Below, piece by piece: positions 1-7,785 of a stretch of 64,000 nt of DNA; position 1 is the first letter of the stretch, and every line of letters starts with the position of its first letter. This stretch comes from JALZKA01 sp963734015. GTDB lineage: Bacteria > Actinomycetota > Thermoleophilia > Solirubrobacterales > 70-9. Where the stretch lies: assembly GCA_963734015.1 (NCBI GenBank), contig CAVTFG010000024.1:62001-126000 (forward strand), given 5' to 3'. Below the pieces are notes generated by a model that saw only the letters and a list, made by a program, of their open reading frames with translations, did no database searches and was not told the DNA's origin. The position numbers and the translations under genes were made by a program.

Positions 1-1097
1 TCGATCGCGTAGTAGGCCTCGCCCGGCGCCACCCGGAAGCCCTCGGTGACCAGCTTGAAGTGGTGGATCAGTGCCTCCATCGAGGTGCCGAGCTCGTGGC
101 GCGGTGGCAGGACGATCTTCCGGTCGTCGGCCAGGACGGGTCCCTCGGGCAATCCGTCGAGCGCCTGCTCGATGATCCGCACGGACTGGCGCATCTCCTC
201 GATCCGGACCTTGAACCGGTCCCACCCGTCGCCGACGGTCCCGATCGGGACGTTGAAGTCGAACTCGCCGTAGGCGAGGTAGGGATCGGCCTTGCGCAGG
301 TCCCAGGGCTCGCCCGCGGCGCGCAGCAGCGGTCCCGTGACGCCGAGGGCGAGCAGGCGCTCACGCGGCACGATCCCGACGCCCTTGGTGCGGTGCAGGA
401 AGATCTCGTTGTTCGTAAGCAGCGCCTCGAACTGGTCGATGCGCGACGGGAACTCGGCGCAGAAGTCGCGCACCTTGCGCTCGAACCCGACCGGGATGTC
501 CTCGAAGACGCCGCCGACCTGGAAGTAGCGCGTATGCATGCGCTGGCCGGTCGACATCTCGAACAGGTCCAGGACCTTGTCGCGGTCGCGGAAGCAGTAG
601 AAGAACATCGACATCGCGCCGAGGTCGAGGGCGGAGGTGCCGAGCCAGACCAGGTGCGAGTGCAGGAGATTCAACTCCAGGTGGATCACCCGCAGGTACT
701 GGGCGCGCGGGGGGATCTCCAGCTCCACCAGCTTCTCGACGCACCCGACGAACGCCTGCATGTTGTGGAAGTACGTGAGGTAGTCCATGCGCTCCACGAA
801 CGGGATCGCCTTCCAGTACGACTTGTCCTCGCAGTTCTTCTCGATGCCGGTGTGGACGTAGCCCATGATCGGCTTCAGGTCGATGACCTGTTCGCCCTGG
901 AGCGAGACCAGCAGCCGCAGCACCCCGTGCGTGGCCGGGTGGTGCGGCCCCATGTTGATCGTCATCAGCTCCTGTTCGGGCTCCAGCGCTTGCTCTGCCT
1001 CGGTGCGCTCGATGATCGAGGTGCCGACGACCTCGGCAGACGAGCGGGCGACGACGTCCTGGCCGTGGGCAGGGGCGCTCCCTCGGGTGGTGCTCAC
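1..1097 (-). CDS. nuoD: NADH-quinone oxidoreductase subunit D (partial, 3' end outside window)
   Basis: Subunit of the peripheral arm of respiratory complex I that helps form the quinone-binding pocket. Read on the minus strand from a GTG at 1097, the product carries the family hallmark MGPHHPATHGVLR near residue 45, followed by the conserved stretches around GYVHTGIEK, NMQAFVGCVEKLVE and HTRYFQVGG. About 365 codons are present and the C-terminal end lies beyond position 1. The start overlaps the nuoC stop in a GTGA, so the two are translationally coupled. nuoC and nuoD are separate genes here, not fused as in enterobacteria. Only the missing 3' end limits certainty. Confidence 0.97.
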   Translation of the reverse strand, partial: MSTTRGSAPAHGQDVVARSSAEVVGTSIIERTEAEQALEPEQELMTINMGPHHPATHGVLRLLVSLQGEQVIDLKPIMGYVHTGIEKNCEDKSYWKAIPFVERMDYLTYFHNMQAFVGCVEKLVELEIPPRAQYLRVIHLELNLLHSHLVWLGTSALDLGAMSMFFYCFRDRDKVLDLFEMSTGQRMHTRYFQVGGVFEDIPVGFERKVRDFCAEFPSRIDQFEALLTNNEIFLHRTKGVGIVPRERLLALGVTGPLLRAAGEPWDLRKADPYLAYGEFDFNVPIGTVGDGWDRFKVRIEEMRQSVRIIEQALDGLPEGPVLADDRKIVLPPRHELGTSMEALIHHFKLVTEGFRVAPGEAYYAI

Positions 1098-1624
1098 GCG
1101 TACCACCCCGGCACTTCCTGCTCGGTGTTGGTGAAGATCACCGGCTCGCCGCCCATTGGGAAGTCGCGCCGCTGGGGCCAGCCCTGGTAGTCCTCGGGCA
1201 GCAGGATCCGCCGCAGGTCCGGGTGGCCGGTGAAGACGATCCCGAAGAAGTCGTAGACCTCGCGCTCCTGGTGGTCGGCGGTCGGCCACTCGTCGCAGAC
1301 GCTCGGGACCTCGGGCAGCTCGTCGCCGCCGGGATCGGCAACCGCGGCCCGCACCCGCAGGCGCTCGACCCGGGGCATGTTCAGCAGCTCGTAGTGGACG
1401 CCGAAGCGCGGCTCGGCCGGCAGGTAGTCGACGCCGTGGACGCTGGCGAGGAACGTGTACTCCTGGCCGGGTGTGTCGCGGAGCCAGGCGAGCGTGTCGC
1501 GGATCTGCTCGGGATCCGCGATCAGGCACGCCTGGTCGCGGTCGTGGTAGGTGCCGAGGACCGAGCCGGGATGCGCCTCGTTCAGCTCGGCCGCGATCAG
1601 CTCCAGCCCGGGAGCGTCGGGCAT
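1094..1624 (-). CDS. nuoC: NADH-quinone oxidoreductase subunit C
   Basis: 176-residue 30-kDa-type subunit of complex I, part of the connecting module that carries electrons toward quinone. The family signature is visible near residues 115-150: the segment DHQEREVYDFFGIVFTGHPD followed by LRRILLPEDYQGWPQRRDFP. Length fits the stand-alone form. Its ATG overlaps the nuoB stop as ATGA at 1622-1626 and its own stop overlaps the nuoD start, so nuoA-B-C-D form one tightly coupled operon read leftward. Confidence 0.97.
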   Translation of the reverse strand: MPDAPGLELIAAELNEAHPGSVLGTYHDRDQACLIADPEQIRDTLAWLRDTPGQEYTFLASVHGVDYLPAEPRFGVHYELLNMPRVERLRVRAAVADPGGDELPEVPSVCDEWPTADHQEREVYDFFGIVFTGHPDLRRILLPEDYQGWPQRRDFPMGGEPVIFTNTEQEVPGWYA

Positions 1625-2449
1625 CAGATGAACCTCCCGCGGTCGCGCTCGAGCCGGTCGCGGCGGTCGGGAACGTCGGCGCGCTCCTGCGGCGGTCCGG
1701 GCACGTCGACCGGGGTCTCGGGCGCGCCCGACACGGGCTCGCCCGCGGCCTCGGCGATCTCGCGGGCGGCGGCGTAGGCGTCGAGCGCCTCCGGCGTCAC
1801 CTCGCCCAGGTCACGCGCCCACTCCTCGGTGCCGTGCGCGTTGTAGCGGGTGCGCCAGCCGGGATCGGGGTGCCCCTGGATCATGCGCTGCAGCTTGTTG
1901 AAGCCGTAGATCAGCGCCTCCGGCCGGGGCGGGCAGCCCGGCACGTGCATGTCCACCGGCATGAACTTGTCGGCGCCCTGCACGACCGCGTAGTTGGCGA
2001 ACATCCCGCCGGACGACGAGCACGCGCCCATCGAGATCACCCACTTGGGCTCCAGCATCTGGTCGTAGAGCCGGCGGACGACGGGCGCCATCTTGATCGA
2101 GACGCGGCCGGAGAGGATCAGGAAGTCGGCCTGGCGCGGGCGAGGCGCGCATCGCCTCGGCGCCGAACCGCGCGATGTCGTAGCGGGGGCTGACGATCGA
2201 CATCATCTCGATCGCGCAGCAGGCGAGCCCGAAGGTGGCCGGGAACATCGCGTTCGCGCGGCCCCAGTTGAGCACCTTCTCGAGCCGGGTCGTGACCACG
2301 GCCTCCTCGACGAACTCGTCGAGGTCGGCGCCCACGAGGTCGCCGCGCAGCATGTCGCGGGCGCGCATCTGCCGGACTCGCAGCCGGTCGTTCGCGCCCG
2401 GCTCGTCGAGCGGCAGCGACGAGCGGATCTTCTCCCTCTTTATCTCCAA
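1624..2449 (-). CDS. nuoB: NADH-quinone oxidoreductase subunit B (frameshifted)
   Basis: Complex I subunit holding the N2 [4Fe-4S] cluster. The upstream frame contains LEKVLNWGRANAMFPATFG, then the vicinal cysteines ACCAIEMMS. The downstream frame contains MGACSSSGGMFANYAVVQG and VPGCPPRPEALIYG, so all four cluster cysteines are encoded. The frames join near 2137, where one extra base turns an expected ASPRQADFLILSGRVS into nonsense. With a core respiratory gene a sequencing indel is more likely than a real mutation. The start is uncertain: TTG at 2449 overlaps the end of nuoA, and ATG at 2368 is the alternative. The roughly 60-residue C-terminal tail rich in Pro, Glu and Arg is longer than in many homologs. 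Confidence 0.93.
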
Positions 2450-2839
2450 TCGAGCGCACCCCGGCGCCAGACATAGACCAGCGCGACGAAGAGGAGCGCC
2501 ACGAAGATCAGGATCTCGACCAGGACGAAGACCGAGTCGGCCCCGTTGAGGATGACCCCCACCGGATACAGGAACACGACCTCGATGTCGAACAGGATGA
2601 ACAGCATCGCGATCATGTAGAAGCTGACCCCGAAGCGGAACGTGCGCGACACCTCCGATCGGCAGTCCGCACTCATACGGCTCGGACTTGACCCTGCCGG
2701 GACGGCGCGGCCCGAGGAGGTGGTTGACGCCAACCAGAGCGGTGCCGACGATCAATCCGAGTCCGGCGAAGACGACGACGGGGAGGTAGCTCCGGAGCAC
2801 TGCCTCGGTAACGATATACCCCTTGTGCGGAGTTGCCAC
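2440..2839 (-). CDS. nuoA: NADH-quinone oxidoreductase subunit A (frameshifted)
   Basis: Small membrane subunit of complex I with three transmembrane helices. From a GTG at 2839 the first frame gives a hydrophobic helix (SYLPVVVFAGLGLIVGTALV) and the conserved PYECGLP loop. After a one-base insertion near 2660 the next frame gives SEVSRTFRFGVSFYMIAMLF, then ILFDIEVVFLYPVG, and a last helix ending ALDWR. Joined, the product is about 132 residues, normal for NuoA. First gene of the operon; its 5' region contains the two-hairpin repeat at 2861-2912. The frameshift is probably a sequence error because nuoB next to it has another. Confidence 0.94.
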
Positions 2840-2860
2840 ATAGTGTTTTTTCGCATCACT

Positions 2861-2912
2861 GAGGCGGAGCCCGAAGGGCGAAGACGAAGGTGCGGCGTTG
2901 TTGAGCCGCCTT
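2861..2912. repeat. Two-hairpin intergenic repeat, copy 1
   Basis: A 52-base element that recurs without gaps at 53769-53820 (40 of 52 bases identical by my count). Hairpin 1 is GCCC-GAA-GGGC. Hairpin 2 is GCGGC, loop GTTGTTGA, GCCGC. Differences between the copies include three pairs that keep base pairing, while both loops are unchanged. It lies between the divergent nuoA and the membrane-protein gene at 2947, so it could be in the 5' leader of either. No known RNA family is recognised. Confidence 0.6.
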
Positions 2913-2946
2913 ATTTCAAGCCGAATTCCGAGTCGCAGGCGAGGGT

Positions 2947-3384
2947 ATGGACACAGTCCACTTGATCATGGGAGTCATCGTCCTGGTGACGAATCTCGGG
3001 GCCGCCGTCTGGGGCGGGATCGCGTGGTTTCGCCAGGCCCCCTCGCCGGGGTTCTGGTATCTGCTTCGCACCGCGCAGGTGGCCGTTGTGGCGCAGGTCC
3101 TGCTCGGCGCGATCCTCCTGCTGCTCGGGCGCTCGGCCACCGACGGCCTGCACTATCTCTACGGCGTCCTCCCGATCTTCGTCTCGATGCTTGCCGAGGC
3201 CGCCCGGGCCGGGGCGGGTGCGCGCGAGCTCGAGGGGATCGATTTCGACGCGCTGCCCAGGGAGCGGCAGCGGCTGGTCGCCCTCGCGATCTTCCGCCGC
3301 GAGACCGGGATCATGGCCGTCTCGGCGTTCGTGGTCTTTTTCCTCGCGCTGCGGGCCGCGGGGACGACCGGGGCGCTGTTCTAG
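2947..3384 (+). CDS. Small four-helix membrane protein, unknown function
   Basis: 145-residue protein of unknown function. Hydrophobic segments near residues 4-27, 43-60, 65-85 and 118-138 predict four transmembrane helices. The loop between helices 3 and 4 (residues 86-115) is charged, with ARELEGIDFDALPRERQR. Start is ATG with GGCGAGG just upstream. It is divergent from nuoA. Its stop overlaps the stop of the flavin reductase gene tail to tail within one CTAG at 3381-3384. I do not recognise a named family; the regular hydrophobic pattern and good coding frame make it a real gene. Confidence 0.8.
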   Translation: MDTVHLIMGVIVLVTNLGAAVWGGIAWFRQAPSPGFWYLLRTAQVAVVAQVLLGAILLLLGRSATDGLHYLYGVLPIFVSMLAEAARAGAGARELEGIDFDALPRERQRLVALAIFRRETGIMAVSAFVVFFLALRAAGTTGALF

Positions 3385-3857
3385 CCCAGCGGCCGGTAGG
3401 TGCCCGCGTGGAAGAGGAGCGGCGTCCCCTCCCGCGAGCCCAGCTCCTCGACCATGCCCGTGACGATCACGTGGTCGCCGCCGTCGAGGAGGTCGCGGAG
3501 CTCGCAGACGACCCAGACGATCGCCTCGTCGAGGATCGGGGCCCCCGCGCGCTCGGCCACCGGCACGCCCTTCCACTTCTCGATGTGCGGCACCGGTGTC
3601 GCGAACGTGCGGGCGTGACCCTCGCCCTCGGCTCCGAGGACGTTCACCGCGAAGCGACCCGCACTGCGCACCGCCGCGAGCGTGCGCGATCGCCGGTCGA
3701 GGCAGACCAGCATCAGGGGAGGGTCGAGCGAGAGCGACGCGACCGCGCTTGCGGTGGCGCCGGCGGCGACCTCCTCGCCGGGCGCCGTCACCACCGTTAC
3801 CGGCGTCGGCACGAGTGCCATCGCGCGGCGCAGGTCGTCTGGGTTGGGGGCGGCCAT
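3381..3857 (-). CDS. Flavin reductase domain protein (FMN-binding split barrel)
   Basis: About 158 residues, matching the flavin reductase-like family that binds FMN and reduces it with NAD(P)H, often supplying two-component monooxygenases. Recognisable elements are the N-terminal LRRAMALVPTPVTVVTA, the TASAVASLSLDPPLMLVCLD flavin-binding stretch, RFAVNVLGAEGEGHA, and a C-terminal GTPLLFHAGTYRPLG. I chose the ATG at 3857; an in-frame start at 3896 would add 13 residues without family support. No partner oxygenase lies next to it, so its physiological partner is unknown. Confidence 0.88.
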   Translation of the reverse strand: MAAPNPDDLRRAMALVPTPVTVVTAPGEEVAAGATASAVASLSLDPPLMLVCLDRRSRTLAAVRSAGRFAVNVLGAEGEGHARTFATPVPHIEKWKGVPVAERAGAPILDEAIVWVVCELRDLLDGGDHVIVTGMVEELGSREGTPLLFHAGTYRPLG

Positions 3858-3946
3858 AGGGGCGGAGGCGGAGATTAAGCCTTGCCAGGCGGGCAAACAT
3901 GCTTTCGCGCCTTACGTCGCTCACCACAAAGTATGATGCCGCCGCG

Positions 3947-4330
3947 GTGCGTCCCGTGCTGGTCATGACATTCGCGCTCGCGGCTGCCGCCGTGCTCGCC
4001 GCGTGCGGCAGCGAGGGGATCCAGGTCGCCGAGAGCGATGAGAACTACGAGGGAGCCGTGCTGTTCCAGGAGCGCTGCTCCGGATGCCACACGATGAAGG
4101 CCGCCGGCTCGTTCGGCTCCGCGAACCGCGCGCTTCGCAACCAGGGCCCGAACCTGGACGAGCGCGAGGAGACCGTCGAGGACGTCCTCTACGCGATCCG
4201 CAACGGCGGGTTCTCGGGCGCGATCATGCCGCAGAACATCGTGGTCGGCGAGGACGCGGAGGCCGTCGCGCAATTCGTCGCCGACAACTCGGGCGACGAG
4301 ATCGACCGGCCCGAGCGGCCCTCTGAGTAG
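3947..4330 (+). CDS. Cytochrome c family lipoprotein
   Basis: Small exported mono-heme cytochrome. From the GTG at 3947 the product starts with a short lipoprotein signal peptide ending in the lipobox LAAC, so it should be anchored by lipid on the outer face of the membrane. The heme attachment motif CSGCH follows about 35 residues later, and a methionine in GAIMPQNIV near residue 90 is the probable sixth iron ligand. Length fits a class I cytochrome c domain. An upstream in-frame ATG at 3899 would bury the signal peptide and is less likely. It may carry electrons for the respiratory chain; the specific partner is not evident. Confidence 0.87.
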   Translation: MRPVLVMTFALAAAAVLAACGSEGIQVAESDENYEGAVLFQERCSGCHTMKAAGSFGSANRALRNQGPNLDEREETVEDVLYAIRNGGFSGAIMPQNIVVGEDAEAVAQFVADNSGDEIDRPERPSE

Positions 4331-4357
4331 GCGGCCAGGCAGCGCGCCCGGCAGCCG

Positions 4358-5614
4358 ATGCTCGACCTGAAACGCATCCGCGACGAGCCCGACGCGGCTC
4401 GTGCGGCGCTCGCGCGGCGCGGTGCGGCGGAGTCCCTGGACGAGCTGCTGGCGCTGGACGCCCGCCGCCGGGAGCTGCTGCCCCGAGTCGAGGAGGGTCG
4501 CGCGCGTCGCAACGAAGTCTCCGACGAGATCGCCGCCGCGAAGCGCTCGGGCGAGGACGCCGAGGCGCGGATCGGGGAGATGCGCGAGCTGGGCGGCGAG
4601 ATCAAGCGCCTGGAGGGAGAGCTCGCCGAGGTCGAGACGCGCCGCGACGAGCTCGCGGCGACGCTGCCCAACCTCCCGCATCCGGACGCTCCGGACGGAG
4701 GCGAGGACGACGCGGTCACGCTGCGCGAGGTCGGGGATCGGCCCACATTCGACTTCGAGGTCCGCGACCACCTCGACCTCGGCATCGAGCACGGCTGGAT
4801 CGACATGGAGAAGGCCGCGGCCGCCTCGGGCTCGCGATTCGCGTACCTGCTGGGCGACCTCGTCATGGTCGAGCTGGCCCTGATCCGCTTCGTGGTCGAG
4901 CGCATCCGGGCGGAGGGCTTCACCCCGGTGGTCCCGCCCGTCCTCGTGCGCGAGCAAGCGCTGTACGGGACCGGCATGTTCCCCGGCGAACGGGAGATGA
5001 TCTACGAGATCGAACGCGACGAGCTGTTCCTGGTCGGCACCTCCGAGGTGTCCCTGGCGGCGCTACACGCGGACGAGATCCTCGACGCCGCCGTGCTGCC
5101 GCTCCGCTACGGCGGAATCTCTCCCTGCTTCCGGCGCGAGTCCGGCGCCGCCGGCAAGGACACGCGCGGGATCTTCCGGGTGCACCAGTTCGACAAGGTT
5201 GAGATGTTCTCGTTCGTCCACCCCGACGAGTCGGCGGCCGAGCACGAGCGCCTGCTCGCGATCGAGGAGGGGGTCCTGCAGGCGCTCGAGATCCCCTACC
5301 GCGTCGTCGACATCGCCCTGGGCGACCTCGGCGCGCCCGCCGCCCGCAAGTTCGACTGCGAGGGGTGGATCCCGAGTCAGGAGCGCTACCGCGAGCTCAC
5401 CTCGTGCTCGAACACGACGGACTACCAGGCGCGCCGGCTCGGCGCCCGATTCCGCCCCCAGGCGGAGGCCCCACCGGAGGTGCTCCACACCCTCAACGGC
5501 ACGGCCGTCGCGGTTCCCCGCACGCTGATCGCGCTGCTCGAGAACGGCCAACAGGCCGACGGCACGGTCCGGATGCCGCAGGCCCTCGTGGACGCCGGCG
5601 CTCCCCGTTGGTGA
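4358..5614 (+). CDS. serS: Seryl-tRNA synthetase
   Basis: 418-residue class II aminoacyl-tRNA synthetase that charges tRNA-Ser (and tRNA-Sec where present). The N-terminal ~110 residues form the long antiparallel coiled coil typical of SerRS, rich in Glu, Arg and Leu. The catalytic domain shows motif 2 as FRRESGAAGKDTRGIFRVHQ and motif 3 as GTAVAVPRTLIALLENGQ, plus the serine-binding TSEVSLAALH region. Length is normal. The endonuclease IV gene follows 13 bases downstream and is probably cotranscribed. Confidence 0.98.
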   Translation: MLDLKRIRDEPDAARAALARRGAAESLDELLALDARRRELLPRVEEGRARRNEVSDEIAAAKRSGEDAEARIGEMRELGGEIKRLEGELAEVETRRDELAATLPNLPHPDAPDGGEDDAVTLREVGDRPTFDFEVRDHLDLGIEHGWIDMEKAAAASGSRFAYLLGDLVMVELALIRFVVERIRAEGFTPVVPPVLVREQALYGTGMFPGEREMIYEIERDELFLVGTSEVSLAALHADEILDAAVLPLRYGGISPCFRRESGAAGKDTRGIFRVHQFDKVEMFSFVHPDESAAEHERLLAIEEGVLQALEIPYRVVDIALGDLGAPAARKFDCEGWIPSQERYRELTSCSNTTDYQARRLGARFRPQAEAPPEVLHTLNGTAVAVPRTLIALLENGQQADGTVRMPQALVDAGAPRW

Positions 5615-5627
5615 TCCTGGCGGAGGA

Positions 5628-6416
5628 GTGAGTCTCATGGCGAAGCTCCCGAAGATCGGCGCCCACGTCGACCAGGTCGACCCGCTCGGCGCGGCGGCGG
5701 AGCTCGACGCCGACTGCGTCCAGATCTTCCTCGGCAAACCGTCGGGGTGGGAGAAGCCGCCCGAGCGGGAGGACGCCGACGAGCTGCGGAGCTCGCCGGT
5801 GGACCTCTACGTGCACGCGCAGTATCGGATCAACGTCTGCTCGCCGCAGAACAACATTCGCTACGGCGCGCGCAAGATGCTCCAGCAACAGTGCGACGCG
5901 GCGGCGGCGATCGGCGCCAAGGCCCTGATCGTGCATCCCGGCCACGCCGAGGATGGGATCCCGGCCGGCGTCGACCGCTGGCGCCGCACGCTCGAGATGA
6001 CGAAGTCCGAGGTTCCCATCTATCTCGAGAACACCGCCGGCGGCGACAACGCCGTCGCGCGCAAGGCGGATGCGCTCGCGCTGCTCTGGGAGGCGGTGCA
6101 GTCGGCCGACACCGAGATCGAGGTCGGCTTCTGCTTCGACACCTGCCACGCGCACGCCGCCGGCGAGGACCTGACCGACGTGGTCGACCGGATGCGCGCG
6201 ATCACCGGCCGTCTCGACCTGGTCCACGCGAACGACTCACGGGACCCGGCCGGCACCGGAGCCGACCGCCACGCCAACCTCGGCGCGGGGCAGATCGATC
6301 CCGAGCACCTGCGCGAGATGATCCGCGCGGGCAAGGCCCCGGTGCTGGTCGAGACGCCGGGCGGCATGGCCGGCCTGGCTGCGGACATGGAGTTCGTGCG
6401 CGAGGCGCTCGGCTAG
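5628..6416 (+). CDS. nfo: Endonuclease IV (apurinic/apyrimidinic endonuclease)
   Basis: Zinc-dependent AP endonuclease of base-excision repair that cuts 5' to abasic sites. About 260 residues, matching the TIM-barrel family. Metal ligands are visible in order: VHAQYRIN, ALIVHPGH, IYLENTAGG, the FDTCHAHAAG box, HANDS, the DRHANLGAG box and VETPGG near the C-terminus. GTG at 5628 and ATG at 5637 are both possible starts; GGAGGAG at 5620-5626 lies close to GTG and about ten bases before ATG. It follows serS closely. Confidence 0.96.
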   Translation: MSLMAKLPKIGAHVDQVDPLGAAAELDADCVQIFLGKPSGWEKPPEREDADELRSSPVDLYVHAQYRINVCSPQNNIRYGARKMLQQQCDAAAAIGAKALIVHPGHAEDGIPAGVDRWRRTLEMTKSEVPIYLENTAGGDNAVARKADALALLWEAVQSADTEIEVGFCFDTCHAHAAGEDLTDVVDRMRAITGRLDLVHANDSRDPAGTGADRHANLGAGQIDPEHLREMIRAGKAPVLVETPGGMAGLAADMEFVREALG

Positions 6417-6439
6417 CGGGCCACGCGGCTCCGGCCTTT

Positions 6440-7321
6440 TCACCCGGGCCTGGTGGCGCGTTCGAGAAGCCGCCCAACCGGTGGCATCTGCGGTGAAGCC
6501 CATACGTGTCGTTCCTCGAAGGGCCACGCGTAGATCGGGCTGCCGTCCCGAACCAACTCACGGAGGCGCGACTCGCCGAGCTCCTCGGCTGACCACTCGT
6601 AGACGTGCTGGATCCGGGGGACGATCACGGCGTAATCGAGCAGCCGACCGAGACGCTGCTCATCGGCGATGTACGTCTCGACATCCTCGCTGAGCGGATA
6701 GTGGTTGGGAAGGACGCGGCGGAGCGAGAGAAAGGCCCCGGTCGTCCCGAGCCTGGGGTCGCCCAGCACGCGGGCCACCGGGGCGAATCGCCCGAGCGCC
6801 AGTCGCGGCGCCGCAACGAGGGCATGGGCATAGAGGCAGCGGACGAGCGCGACGTTCATGAAGAAGCGCTCCGGCGCGCCCTCCGCTTCGGCGAGCTCGC
6901 GATGCTCCAGGTAGGCGCTCACGATGCTCGCGTTGTGGGCTCGGTACCAGTTGCGCGCCGTCGGCCCGGCGATGAACTCCAACCAGAGCCGGACGGCCCG
7001 CGACGACGGCTCCCCGGCGAGACCGCCGGCGAGGGCGACCGACTCGCATCCATCCCGCAAGAGGCGCTCGTTCATCGTCCGCCACCAGGCGCTGCCGGGT
7101 GGCGAGGTGTCGAGCGGGTTGAGCACACCGCGCCGCGCCTGCCAGCGCATGAACGAGACCGCCGCGCGACGAAAAGGCAGGTGGCGAGGGGCGTGGCCCG
7201 TCGGCCCGCGATAGGTCCGCGCGATCAAGGCAAGACGTGCTTTCGGATCGTCGCGGACGGCGGCGACCTGCGCCCGGGCCCAAGCGACGGCGCGTCCCTC
7301 CTCGACCCTAGTCCTCGTCAC
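6440..7321 (-). CDS. Conserved hypothetical protein
   Basis: 293-residue soluble protein with no signal peptide or membrane helix. I do not recognise a catalytic motif or a named domain. It is rich in Arg, Ala and Leu, with several aromatic-rich blocks such as FRRAAVSFMRWQARRG, RNWYRAHNASIVSAYL and LRRVLPNHYPLSEDVETY that look like folded helices. Its start overlaps the 3' end of msrB by 14 bases on the same strand, so the two are probably translated from one message. The function is unknown. Confidence 0.75.
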   Translation of the reverse strand: MTRTRVEEGRAVAWARAQVAAVRDDPKARLALIARTYRGPTGHAPRHLPFRRAAVSFMRWQARRGVLNPLDTSPPGSAWWRTMNERLLRDGCESVALAGGLAGEPSSRAVRLWLEFIAGPTARNWYRAHNASIVSAYLEHRELAEAEGAPERFFMNVALVRCLYAHALVAAPRLALGRFAPVARVLGDPRLGTTGAFLSLRRVLPNHYPLSEDVETYIADEQRLGRLLDYAVIVPRIQHVYEWSAEELGESRLRELVRDGSPIYAWPFEERHVWASPQMPPVGRLLERATRPG

Positions 7322-7706
7322 GCTCCAAGTCGAGCGAGCACGAGTTCAGGCAATAGCGCAGCCCGGTGGGGTTCGGGCCGTCGTCGAACAGGTGGCCCAG
7401 ATGCGATCCGCACCGCGAGCAGAGCACCTCGGTGCGGCTCATGAACAGGCTTCGGTCCGGCCTGGTCTCCACCGCATCCGACTCCATCGGGTCGAAGAAG
7501 CTCGGCCAGCCGGTTCCCGAGTCGTACTTGGTGTCGGACGAGAACAGCTCCTGGCCGCAGGCACGGCAGCGGTAGACGCCGTCCGCCTTCTCATCCCAGT
7601 AGGCGCCGGTGAACGCGCGCTCCGTTCCCTTCTCGCGAAGCACGTGGTACTCCTCGGGCGAGAGGTCGGTGCGCCACTCGGCCTCGGACTTCTTCACCTT
7701 CTCCAT
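7308..7706 (-). CDS. msrB: Peptide-methionine (R)-S-oxide reductase
   Basis: Repairs oxidised methionine (R-sulfoxide) in proteins. 132 residues, the length of a single-domain MsrB. Two zinc-binding CxxC pairs are present (CRACGQELF and CSRCGSHLGH). The active-site signature is RYCLNSCSLDL, in which the first cysteine is the catalytic one; an extra cysteine replaces the usual alanine of RYCINSASL and might act in resolving. The conserved GTGWPSFFDP block is also present. Start is ATG with a purine-rich stretch (GGAGAAGGAA) just upstream. The hypothetical gene downstream overlaps it. Confidence 0.96.
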   Translation of the reverse strand: MEKVKKSEAEWRTDLSPEEYHVLREKGTERAFTGAYWDEKADGVYRCRACGQELFSSDTKYDSGTGWPSFFDPMESDAVETRPDRSLFMSRTEVLCSRCGSHLGHLFDDGPNPTGLRYCLNSCSLDLERDED

Positions 7707-7785
7707 TCGGTTCCTTCTCCTTTCGGGACTTCCATCAGGTTAGTCGCGCCTCACGGCCGGCCGTTACGGCGCGTCCTAGGATCGA

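Noticed and set aside
2130..2140. Programmed frameshifting in nuoB
   Set aside because: No slippery heptamer or downstream structure at the site, and similar breaks occur in unrelated genes.
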